This document shows positions 1 through 6,483 of a stretch of DNA of 7,042 bases, in pieces; the first letter of the stretch is position 1; each line of letters begins with the position of its first letter. The notes below the pieces were generated by a model. The model was not told where the DNA came from. It saw nothing but the letters and a program-made list of their open reading frames with translations, and did no database searches. The translations under genes and the position numbers were made by a program. The DNA is from Chitinophagaceae bacterium (GTDB lineage Bacteria > Bacteroidota > Bacteroidia > Chitinophagales > Chitinophagaceae), in assembly GCA_023251335.1 (NCBI GenBank), contig JAHEZA010000128.1:1-7042 (forward strand), in the 5' to 3' direction.

Positions 1-1653
1 ATGAATGAATCAATCTCCATACCGGAACCATCAAAAGCCTTTCCCAGTATAAGTGTCACTGGCGATCAGGGTTTGTTGCAATGGATATCCACTGTAGATC
101 ACAAGATGATTGGCATCATGTATTTATTGTTAGCATTATTATTCATGCTAATTGGTGGAGTAGAAGCATTACTGATGCGCATCCAACTGGCCGAGCCGTT
201 AAATCATTTTTTGGATCCTGAAACTTACAATCAATTCTTTACGATGCATGGCACCACGATGATTTTTTTGGTAGCAATGCCTGCTGTTTTTGGCTTTGCA
301 GTCTATTTCACACCGCTTATGATTGGCGCTAACGAAATGGCTTTCCCGCGGCTAAACGCGTTCAGTTTATGGATTACTCTGTTAGGCGGCATGTTGTTAT
401 ATTTTAGTTTTTTGGCCGGTGGGGCACCAGATGCTGGATGGTTTAATTATGCTCCACTCAATGAAAAAAATTATTCAATCAATCCTGGAATTGATTATTA
501 CTGCATGGGATTATTACTCACGGGAATTGGAAGCGTAACCACTTCTATAAATCTTATCGTCACCGTTTTACATTATAGAGTTAAGGGAATGTCATTGAAC
601 AAGTTACCTCTTTTTGTTTGGATGGTATTTGTAAATTCATTCTTATTACTCGCTGCCTTCCCCGCGTTGAATGCAGCGCTGTCAATGCTTTTGCTTGATA
701 GGCAATTTGGTGCACATTTTTTTAATACAACATCAGGAGGTTCGGCTTTACTGTGGCAACATTTGTTTTGGATCTTCGGTCATCCGGAAGTGTATATTGT
801 AATTCTTCCACCCTTCGGAATTTTATCAGAAGTGTTTCCGGTATTTTCACGCAAACCGGTTTTCGGCTATTCCTTTGTAGCGGCTTCTTCTGTAGCTATT
901 GCATTACTTGCTTTTGGCGTGTGGGCGCATCACATGTTTGCCGTGGGATTGGGAAATACTGTTGACGCTTTCTTTTCAGCAAGCAGCATGTTGATAGGAA
1001 TCCCGACAGGGGTAAAAGTGTTCAACTGGATAGCGACGATGTATGGCGGCAAAATAAAATTTACCGTCTCGATGATGTTCGCCATTGCTTTTCTAATTGA
1101 ATTTACCATTGGAGGTTTATCCGGAATTGCATTTGCCATTGTGCCTATAGACTGGCAATTGACTGATACTTATTTTGTAGTGGCGCATTTGCATTATGTA
1201 TTTATTGGCGGAACCATTTTCGGAATTCTTGCAGGATTATTTTATTGGTTTCCAAAAATGACCGGCAAATTTTTAGATGAAAAAATGGGCAAATGGTTTT
1301 TCTGGCTTTTCGTAATTGGGTTCAATGGTACTTTTTTAGTACAACATGTTTTAGGATTGATTGGAATGCCGCGAAGAGTATATACTTATCCTGACATTCC
1401 ATGGTATGGGGCGTTAAATATGATTTCCACCATCGGGGCATTTCTGATGGGCCTTTCTATTTTACTGTTGGGTTATATGATTATAAAAAGTTTAAAAAAG
1501 GGAAGGAAAGCAGGCAACGATCCATGGGATGGATTTACACTTGAATGGATCACTACTTCTCCGCCTTCATTAAAAAATTTTGATGAGGTACCTGCTGTGC
1601 ATGGAAGAAGGCCTTTGTGGGATTTCAAAAATCCTGATAATCCTGATAAATAA
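1..1653 (+). CDS. ctaD: Cytochrome c oxidase subunit I (haem-copper oxygen reductase, type A)
   Basis: Catalytic membrane subunit that reduces O2 to water with electrons from subunit II and pumps protons. The 550 residues form about twelve hydrophobic helices, the usual size for the family. Visible ligands are H83 and H398 for low-spin haem, H396 for high-spin haem, and H261, H310 and H311 for CuB. Y265, in the HPEVY motif, is the expected cross-linked tyrosine. E263 is the D-channel glutamate, and T336 with K339 marks the K-channel. R458-R459 match the conserved haem-propionate arginine pair. Two positions are unusual: E112 replaces the D-channel entrance aspartate, and T388 replaces the His that normally precedes D389 at the Mg/Mn site. 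The ATG is the first base of the window, so upstream signals and subunit II are out of view. Subunit III follows after 11 bases. The family call is secure; the haem type (a or other) cannot be read from sequence alone. Confidence 0.97.
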   Translation: MNESISIPEPSKAFPSISVTGDQGLLQWISTVDHKMIGIMYLLLALLFMLIGGVEALLMRIQLAEPLNHFLDPETYNQFFTMHGTTMIFLVAMPAVFGFAVYFTPLMIGANEMAFPRLNAFSLWITLLGGMLLYFSFLAGGAPDAGWFNYAPLNEKNYSINPGIDYYCMGLLLTGIGSVTTSINLIVTVLHYRVKGMSLNKLPLFVWMVFVNSFLLLAAFPALNAALSMLLLDRQFGAHFFNTTSGGSALLWQHLFWIFGHPEVYIVILPPFGILSEVFPVFSRKPVFGYSFVAASSVAIALLAFGVWAHHMFAVGLGNTVDAFFSASSMLIGIPTGVKVFNWIATMYGGKIKFTVSMMFAIAFLIEFTIGGLSGIAFAIVPIDWQLTDTYFVVAHLHYVFIGGTIFGILAGLFYWFPKMTGKFLDEKMGKWFFWLFVIGFNGTFLVQHVLGLIGMPRRVYTYPDIPWYGALNMISTIGAFLMGLSILLLGYMIIKSLKKGRKAGNDPWDGFTLEWITTSPPSLKNFDEVPAVHGRRPLWDFKNPDNPDK

Positions 1654-1664
1654 ACAGATTGATC

Positions 1665-2219
1665 ATGAACAAAACAATGATGAAATTGGTCATAGGAACA
1701 GAAGGCATGTTTTTTATTTGTCTCATCCTGTCTTTTGTGTATATGGCTTTCACGGCTGGTTTTGAGCCGCACGGTCTGCAGGCGCTTGACATAAAAAAAA
1801 CCGGGATATTCACCATTGTATTAATCGCCAGCAGCTTTACCTTTTGGATGGGCGATAGAAATTACAAAAAGGGAAATATTAAGAATCTGAAAATTTGGTT
1901 GATGATAACCGTTTTGTTGGGTGCTATATTTTTAGTGGGACAAGCAAAGGAATATTGGAGATTGATAAATGATCACGTAACAATTGGTAACAGTGTTTTC
2001 GGAACCAGCTTCTATACACTCACTGGTTTTCATGGGTTCCATGTTTTTGTCGGATTAATTATTTTATCTATCCTTCTTTCTCTAATATTCCTGGGAGATT
2101 TTAATAAGCATCCTTCCAATGTGATAAGTACTGTGGGTATCTACTGGCATTTTGTAGATGCGGTTTGGATAGTGGTTTTCACGGTAGTATATGTGCTGCC
2201 GCATTTTACTAATATTTAA
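1665..2219 (+). CDS. ctaE: Cytochrome c oxidase subunit III (short, five-helix form)
   Basis: Structural membrane subunit of the oxidase; in this family it stabilises proton uptake into subunit I. The 184-residue product has five hydrophobic helices and lacks the first two helices of the seven-helix form, which is normal for many bacterial homologues. Family marks are E13 in GTEGMFF, the GQAKEYW segment at 92-98, the GFHGFHVFVG segment at 121-130, and YWHFVDAVW at 160-168. I chose the ATG at 1665. An in-frame TTG at 1659 would add only two residues, and ATGs at 1677 and 1680 would remove four or five. No Shine-Dalgarno sequence helps decide, as is usual in Bacteroidota. The gene sits 11 bases after subunit I and 11 bases before the ctaG-like gene, so co-transcription is very likely. 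Confidence 0.95.
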   Translation: MNKTMMKLVIGTEGMFFICLILSFVYMAFTAGFEPHGLQALDIKKTGIFTIVLIASSFTFWMGDRNYKKGNIKNLKIWLMITVLLGAIFLVGQAKEYWRLINDHVTIGNSVFGTSFYTLTGFHGFHVFVGLIILSILLSLIFLGDFNKHPSNVISTVGIYWHFVDAVWIVVFTVVYVLPHFTNI

Positions 2220-2230
2220 ATTTCAGCATT

Positions 2231-3061
2231 ATGCGATCAATATTTTCTTACTGGCATTTTGACCCAATGATAATTTTATTTCTTGCGACTTTTTGCATTA
2301 TTTATTTGTATGCAATTCATTTTAAACTAAAAAAACAATCGCTCTGTTTCTTTGCCGGAATCATTTTAATTATTTTATGTGTGGCTTCTCCTTTGCATTT
2401 TATTGGTGAAAATTATTTATTCAGTGTTCACATGTTTTCTCATGTAGTAATACTTTTAATTGCTGCGCCGCTTCTTGTTGCAGGAATACCAAAAGAAAAT
2501 AAATTCAAAAAATATTTTGAATCGTTCTCAAAAAAAATAAGAATTCCTTTTTTTTATTGGTTTACTGGCGTTGGTATTATGTGGTTTTGGCACATTCCTT
2601 ATATCTTCAATCAAGCTTCCTCTGGTCATGGGATGGGATTGATGTATTTGCAATGGCTGAGTTTACTTATTAGTGGAATTATCTTTTGCTGGCCCGTTAT
2701 TAATCCTTACCGCGAACACCGCATTCCTCCTTTAACTGCAGTACTCTATCTTTCTACCGCATGTGTATTCTGCACTATTCTTGGTTTAATGATCACATTT
2801 GCACCATTGGGTACTTATTCTCATTACATCAATATTTCTGATTCTTACGGTTTTGTGCATTTGATAAGAAATCAATGGAAAATTTCTGCGGGTATAGATC
2901 AGCAAGCGGCAGGTTTAATTATGTGGGTGCCTTGTTGTTTTATTTATTTAATCGCTTCAATGGTTTTATTAATAAAATGGTTTGACAGTACAGAGATTAT
3001 GTACTCAGTTGCAGAAAAAAATGAAACATCGATACCAGTCTCTTCATCATTAAATTTTTAA
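2231..3061 (+). CDS. ctaG: CtaG-type (caa3_CtaG family) cytochrome c oxidase assembly membrane protein
   Basis: A polytopic membrane protein of 276 residues with about seven hydrophobic segments. It resembles the Bacillus-type CtaG family, needed to build caa3 oxidase and thought to act in copper-centre assembly; this family is distinct from the Cox11-type protein also named CtaG. Supporting motifs are HMFSHVVILLIAAPLL at 67-82, FWHIP at 119-123, and DQQAAGLIMWVP at 223-234 near the C-terminus. H67, H71 and H121 are candidate metal ligands by inference only. A Cys pair at 235-236 follows the last motif and could also bind metal; I do not know how common it is. The gene lies between oxidase subunit III and the small membrane protein, as expected for an assembly factor made with its client. 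No ribosome-binding sequence is evident at the ATG. Confidence 0.87.
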   Translation: MRSIFSYWHFDPMIILFLATFCIIYLYAIHFKLKKQSLCFFAGIILIILCVASPLHFIGENYLFSVHMFSHVVILLIAAPLLVAGIPKENKFKKYFESFSKKIRIPFFYWFTGVGIMWFWHIPYIFNQASSGHGMGLMYLQWLSLLISGIIFCWPVINPYREHRIPPLTAVLYLSTACVFCTILGLMITFAPLGTYSHYINISDSYGFVHLIRNQWKISAGIDQQAAGLIMWVPCCFIYLIASMVLLIKWFDSTEIMYSVAEKNETSIPVSSSLNF

Positions 3062-3065
3062 AAAA

Positions 3066-3266
3066 ATGAATGCAGAAAATCAAAATGAAAAAGTAAAAGC
3101 AAAACCGGAAGTGTTGCCGGAACCCACTTACTGGCCATTTTTCCTTGCCATGGGAATCGCATTTTTAGGGTGGGGATTATTAACAACATGGCTGATTTCA
3201 CTGGCTGGATTTATAGTGTTGGTAATATCTCTCATTGGATGGATAAATATTTTACGCCATGAATGA
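3066..3266 (+). CDS. Small two-helix membrane protein, possible oxidase subunit IV-like or bc/oxidase accessory subunit
   Basis: A 66-residue protein with a charged, Lys/Glu-rich N-terminus (about 1-18), a PTYWPF motif at 20-25, and two close hydrophobic segments (about 24-43 and 44-61) that should form a membrane hairpin, ending in RHE. The Pro-Thr-Tyr-Trp-Pro entry into the first helix recalls small subunit IV-type proteins of bacterial oxidases, but I cannot assign a named family with certainty. It begins four bases after ctaG stops, and its last eight bases overlap the start of the Rieske gene. It is thus almost certainly expressed and translationally coupled with both complexes. Its place between oxidase and bc genes fits a small subunit of either, or a contact between them; that role is inference. 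It is unlikely to be a chance frame, given its tight packing and clear membrane pattern. Confidence 0.8.
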   Translation: MNAENQNEKVKAKPEVLPEPTYWPFFLAMGIAFLGWGLLTTWLISLAGFIVLVISLIGWINILRHE

Positions 3267-3780
3267 AGAATCAAAAAATGAAATAAGCAGAAGGAGCTTT
3301 TTTCTAAGAATAAGTTTGGGTTTAGCTGGCATAAGCGCACTCGCAGCTGCTATTCCGGTGGTAAGCGCTTTACTGGCTCCTTTACTGGAAAAGAAAAATC
3401 AGCAATGGCGCACTGTTGGGAAAGTGGATGATTTCCAAACAGGCTCGACCAATTTAGTAACATTTACAAATGCAGACCCTCAGCTGTATGCAGGTACTAC
3501 AGCCAAATCAGCAGCCTGGCTGCGCAGAAACGACGATAATCAATTTATTGCTTTTGCTGCTAACTGTACTCACCTGGGTTGCCCAGTGCGATGGGAAAAA
3601 GAGGCGCATTTATTTATGTGTCCTTGTCACGGTGGTGTATATTATGCAGATGGAACTGTAGCAGGAGGCCCGCCGCCAAAGCCTTTGACAAGATATGAAG
3701 TAAAAACATTTAATAATGAGGTGCAGATAAAAACTGCACCGGTTTCCATCACAACGATTAACGGATCGAAAAAAGCATGA
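3259..3780 (+). CDS. qcrA: Rieske [2Fe-2S] protein of a cytochrome bc complex (QcrA/PetC-like)
   Basis: Takes one electron from quinol at the Qo site of cytochrome b and passes it to the c-type haem. The N-terminus carries a twin-arginine motif (S10-R11-R12-S13-F14-F15-L16) followed by a hydrophobic segment at about 17-43, which likely remains as the membrane anchor after Tat export of the folded cluster domain. Cluster ligands are C103 and H105 in CTHLGC and C121 and H124 in CPCHGG; C108 and C123 should form the family disulfide. G126 occupies the position of the Ser that hydrogen-bonds the cluster in high-potential Rieske proteins, whereas the equivalent Tyr is kept (Y128). Known structure-function work on the family links loss of that Ser to a lower midpoint potential. 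Length (173 residues) is normal. The start overlaps the previous gene by eight bases and the stop overlaps the cytochrome b start as ATGA. Confidence 0.95.
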   Translation: MNEESKNEISRRSFFLRISLGLAGISALAAAIPVVSALLAPLLEKKNQQWRTVGKVDDFQTGSTNLVTFTNADPQLYAGTTAKSAAWLRRNDDNQFIAFAANCTHLGCPVRWEKEAHLFMCPCHGGVYYADGTVAGGPPPKPLTRYEVKTFNNEVQIKTAPVSITTINGSKKA

Positions 3781-5177
3781 CGAAATCTATAAAAAAAATA
3801 TGGAAATGGATTGACGACAGAAGTGGATTTACGGAAAACATTGTTCCGATAATAAAACATCCGGTGCCGCCAAAGGCAAAATGGAGTTACGTTTTCGGAA
3901 GTGCCACATTGTTTTGTTTTATTTTACAGGTTATTACAGGAATTGCATTATCACTTTTATATCAGCCTTCTTCAAGCGAAGCGTATCAATCTCTTTTATT
4001 TATTACTAACAAGGCAAAGTTTGGCAACGTGCTGAGAGGTATCCATTATTTTGGCGCGTCGGCAATGATCATCCTGGTGGGCATTCACATGATAAGGGTT
4101 TACATTACCGCTTCTTACAAATTTCCACGGGAAATGAATTGGATCAGCGGCGTCATTCTTTTATTATGCACCATTTTTATGGGATTTACCGGTCAGTTAT
4201 TGCGCTGGGATTCTAATGGTATTTGGTCCTCAGTAGTGGCCGCAGAGCAATTAGGCAGAACACCTTTTATTGGAAAATACCTGGCACGATTGCTTTTGGG
4301 CGGTGACACTATCGGTGGCCAAAGTCTCAGCCGGTTTTATTCATATCATGTTTTTATGGTGCCGGCCATGATCTTTATTTTCATAGGATTCCATTTGTAT
4401 CTCGTTATCCGCAATGGAATTTCAGAACCTCCAAAAGCAGGAAGGTTGGTAGATCCAAAAACTTACCGCGCCTGGTACAAAAATATGCTGAAAGAAAAAG
4501 GCGTTCCTTTTTGGCCAAACGCGGCGTGGAGAGATGTAATGTTCAGCGCTTTTATTATCATTGGTATCATCTGCCTCGCTTTTATTTTTGGGCCTCCGGT
4601 GCTATCAGGAAAACCAGATCCCGCTGTATTGACTACCATCCCACAACCGGATTGGTACATGGTTCCATTCTTTTCTTTGTTTGCATTGATGCCGCATAAA
4701 ATAGAATCTGTTGCGATGTTGCTTGGACCTATTCTGACGATTATAATATTATTTTCCATTCCTTTTATTTCGAACAGCGGAGAAAGAAGTCCTATTAAAA
4801 GGCCGTGGGCAATGTACGGGGTGATCTGCGTTACCGTATTTGTAATAAGTTTATTGGTAATAGGCTTGAAAGCGCCCTGGTCACCTCATTTTAATACAAA
4901 GCCTTTGCCATTAAGTGCCATTAAATCAAAAAATCCTGATTCAACAATTGTTCAAGGTGTTAATTTATTTTATACAAAGGGCTGCGAATACTGCCATAAG
5001 ATCAATAGTTACGGAGGAATAGATGGTCCGGATTTAACTACCATTGGTAATCGTTTAAATGAACAGGAATTAAAAATCAGGATTGTAAATGGCGGAAAAA
5101 ATATGCCGGCATTTGGAGGAATTTTATCAAAGGATGAGATCAATAAAGTTGTAGCTTTTTTATCTACACAAAACTAA
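3777..5177 (+). CDS. Cytochrome b (b6 + subunit IV regions) fused to a C-terminal monohaem cytochrome c domain
   Basis: Core quinol-oxidising subunit of the bc complex, with its own c-type electron acceptor, in one 466-residue chain. Residues about 1-215 form the b6-like part with haem ligands H90/H104 and H191/H206. Spacings of 14 and 15 match b6-type rather than mitochondrial-type cytochrome b, where both are 14. Residues about 245-365 correspond to subunit IV, with the Qo-site motif PDWY at 291-294. After a linker, residues about 385-466 form a class I cytochrome c with CEYCH at 403-407 and a probable distal ligand M443 in NMPAFGG. The c domain should face the periplasm and replace cytochrome c1 or f. 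In Bacillus the same parts are divided as b6 and IV-c. The frame is continuous and both junctions are clean, so this is a real fusion and not a sequencing join. Translation is coupled to the Rieske gene through an ATGA overlap. Confidence 0.95.
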   Translation: MTKSIKKIWKWIDDRSGFTENIVPIIKHPVPPKAKWSYVFGSATLFCFILQVITGIALSLLYQPSSSEAYQSLLFITNKAKFGNVLRGIHYFGASAMIILVGIHMIRVYITASYKFPREMNWISGVILLLCTIFMGFTGQLLRWDSNGIWSSVVAAEQLGRTPFIGKYLARLLLGGDTIGGQSLSRFYSYHVFMVPAMIFIFIGFHLYLVIRNGISEPPKAGRLVDPKTYRAWYKNMLKEKGVPFWPNAAWRDVMFSAFIIIGIICLAFIFGPPVLSGKPDPAVLTTIPQPDWYMVPFFSLFALMPHKIESVAMLLGPILTIIILFSIPFISNSGERSPIKRPWAMYGVICVTVFVISLLVIGLKAPWSPHFNTKPLPLSAIKSKNPDSTIVQGVNLFYTKGCEYCHKINSYGGIDGPDLTTIGNRLNEQELKIRIVNGGKNMPAFGGILSKDEINKVVAFLSTQN

Positions 5178-5184
5178 AGAGTTT

Positions 5185-5210
5185 GATTCTTGCTAAAAAA
5201 GATAAGAATT
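5185..5210 (+). terminator. Weak hairpin just after the respiratory operon
   Basis: The arms GATTCTT (5185-5191) and AAGAATT (5204-5210) pair over six Watson-Crick pairs plus one G-T pair, around a 12-base A-rich loop. The structure starts eight bases after the cytochrome b-c stop codon and is followed by the AT-rich CATATTATTT. The stem is AT-rich and has no proper T-tract, so it may be only an mRNA 3'-end structure or chance. The stronger repeat at 5272-5296 is the better terminator candidate. Confidence 0.25.
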
Positions 5211-5271
5211 CATATTATTTGTTGCTTTACTACAATACGGTGATAGGAAAATTTGGAAACGAATGCAAGTG

Positions 5272-5296
5272 AAATCGTCTTATGGACTTACGATTT
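5272..5296. terminator. Candidate bidirectional terminator between the convergent operons
   Basis: A perfect 7-bp inverted repeat, AAATCGT (5272-5278) and ACGATTT (5290-5296), encloses an 11-base loop. On the plus strand it is followed by T-rich sequence (about 5294-5312). On the minus strand it begins two bases past the stop codon of the secreted-protein gene and is preceded by a run of A-rich repeats, the A-stem-T arrangement typical of shared terminators. The stem is short and AT-rich, so intrinsic termination would be modest. The remainder of the gap (5178-5298) shows no other feature. Confidence 0.4.
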
Positions 5297-5298
5297 AT

Positions 5299-5691
5299 TT
5301 ATTTATTGTTTTGTTGCCCTTGTTGTTTAAGACGCTTTATCAATACATTCCTAAATTCGCTCTCCGCGTTAAAGAGATCATTTAAACGTTGCGGGCCTAA
5401 AATATTTTCAAAGGCGGGTTTATATTTTTTCCTGATATCTAAAAGCTTTTGTTCGTTTTCAAGGACATCGCCGCCCCTATTATTAATCCGTAAAGTTTTA
5501 ATCTCACTATTGTATTGATTGTAAACCGGCCAGAATTTTTCCGCCTCTGCAGGTGTGAGTTTCAGTTTTTGTGTAATGAATGCGATTTTCAGCGCCTGAA
5601 TTTTTTCCTGGCGCTGGCCATTCCCGTTCTGTGCATTCGCAAATGAAATACTTCCAACCATCAACATTAATATAAGTAGAAATTTCTTCAT
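5299..5691 (-). CDS. Small secreted Spy/CpxP-like protein, commonly labelled sensor of ECF-type sigma factor
   Basis: A 130-residue protein with a clear Sec signal peptide: MKK, a hydrophobic core to about residue 14, and likely cleavage after Ala20 in the ANA-Q context. The mature part is helical and highly charged. The segment QKLKLTPAEAEKFWPVYNQY (about 41-60) is like the LTxxQ-type repeat region of periplasmic Spy/CpxP proteins, but with the Glu-Ala version usual in Bacteroidota. The C-terminus is Gln/Asn/Lys-rich. It starts two bases after the stop of the upstream membrane-protein gene, in the same operon as an ECF sigma factor, so a role in sensing or buffering misfolded envelope protein is plausible. 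That role is inferred from context and weak family resemblance; no catalytic residues or lipobox are visible. Confidence 0.82.
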   Translation of the reverse strand: MKKFLLILMLMVGSISFANAQNGNGQRQEKIQALKIAFITQKLKLTPAEAEKFWPVYNQYNSEIKTLRINNRGGDVLENEQKLLDIRKKYKPAFENILGPQRLNDLFNAESEFRNVLIKRLKQQGQQNNK

Positions 5692-5693
5692 GA

Positions 5694-6449
5694 TTACTTG
5701 TTTTGCGTCTGTGCGTTCGTCATTTTTAAAAAATTATTCAGCGTATTATCGTTAAGCAAATAATCCACTGCGTTAGGTAATCCATCGGCATTAATGCTAT
5801 TAGAAATTAATTCATCATCCAATACATCACCATGCTGTTCCAGGTAAGCGACAATGTCAGTATCACTTAAAGAAGCTATTCCGTTCTCCAATTGTTCAGG
5901 GGTTTTGTATCGAAACGATAATTTTATATAATCCGGTAAATTGGCTGAAACGGTTACAGGCTGAGTGTTATCACCCGTTGCGATCCTGCTATTGAAAAGT
6001 TGTAAAGAACCAATCATGATAACTATTGCCACCGCCGCTGCTGCCGCATACATCCACCATTTTTTGTTGCTATTGATAGAAACAACTTTAGCTTTCTCAT
6101 TCCCGATTTTATTGAAGATGCTACCATACAGATTTTCAAAATAATCCGCCGGAACTGTGAATGTATCTTTATCTCTTAAAGAAAATAGAACAGGTGAAAT
6201 ATCCTTAATTTCCTCTTCTGAACCTTTAATTTTAGAAAGAATTCTTACACTTAGTTGGTCAAAATACCCTTGCGGAACTTCCTGAATTCGATGTGGTTTA
6301 TTCTCATTAAGCAAAACATTGACAGTGATTCTTTTATCCAGAATCTGAAAATAATCATCCGGAATTTTAAAAACATTTGTCTTGTCCATTGAAGCCAGCA
6401 AAGGACTAATCGTTCTTAATTCATCCAATATTTCTAATTTTCTTTCCAT
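5694..6449 (-). CDS. Single-pass membrane protein, probable anti-sigma factor of non-zinc type
   Basis: I do not recognise a characterised family by name. The 251 residues comprise a cytoplasmic N-terminal region (1-130), one membrane helix (about 131-152, WWMY followed by an Ala/Val/Ile run), and a C-terminal region that should lie in the periplasm (about 153-251). The N-terminal region has three copies of a short motif ending in (V/I)PxxYFxxL, at residues 29-37, 58-66 and 99-107; the first and third share a longer unit beginning ISPxL. There is no HxxxCxxC zinc signature. The C-terminal region contains a short acidic helical stretch, LSDTDIVAYLEQHGDVLDDE, at about 194-213. The gene lies 34 bases after the ECF sigma gene and two bases before the secreted-protein gene. 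Topology and position fit an anti-sigma factor that transmits an envelope signal; that function is inference. Confidence 0.78.
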   Translation of the reverse strand: MERKLEILDELRTISPLLASMDKTNVFKIPDDYFQILDKRITVNVLLNENKPHRIQEVPQGYFDQLSVRILSKIKGSEEEIKDISPVLFSLRDKDTFTVPADYFENLYGSIFNKIGNEKAKVVSINSNKKWWMYAAAAAVAIVIMIGSLQLFNSRIATGDNTQPVTVSANLPDYIKLSFRYKTPEQLENGIASLSDTDIVAYLEQHGDVLDDELISNSINADGLPNAVDYLLNDNTLNNFLKMTNAQTQNK

Positions 6450-6483
6450 TGCGATTACTGAGACTGCTTGTCGTTTGTTTAGT

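Noticed and set aside
1..1653. Possibility that subunit I is a cbb3-type (CcoN) or type B oxidase
   Set aside because: The HPEVY cross-link Tyr, the D-channel Glu and the GVKVF K-channel motif are those of type A oxidases.
1659..1664. TTG start for oxidase subunit III, two residues upstream of the ATG at 1665
   Set aside because: It adds only two residues, has no ribosome-binding support, and an ATG lies immediately after.
1473..1772. Minus-strand open frame of 99 codons across the subunit I/III junction
   Set aside because: It runs antisense to two well-supported genes, and its translation has no recognisable domain or signal.
4463..4759. Minus-strand open frame of 98 codons inside cytochrome b
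   Set aside because: It is the antisense shadow of the conserved subunit IV region, including PDWY; no family resemblance.
5282..5518. Plus-strand open frame of 78 codons opposite the secreted-protein gene, with a Cys-rich hydrophobic start
   Set aside because: It is antisense to a gene with a signal peptide and family motif, and its start lies inside the candidate terminator loop.
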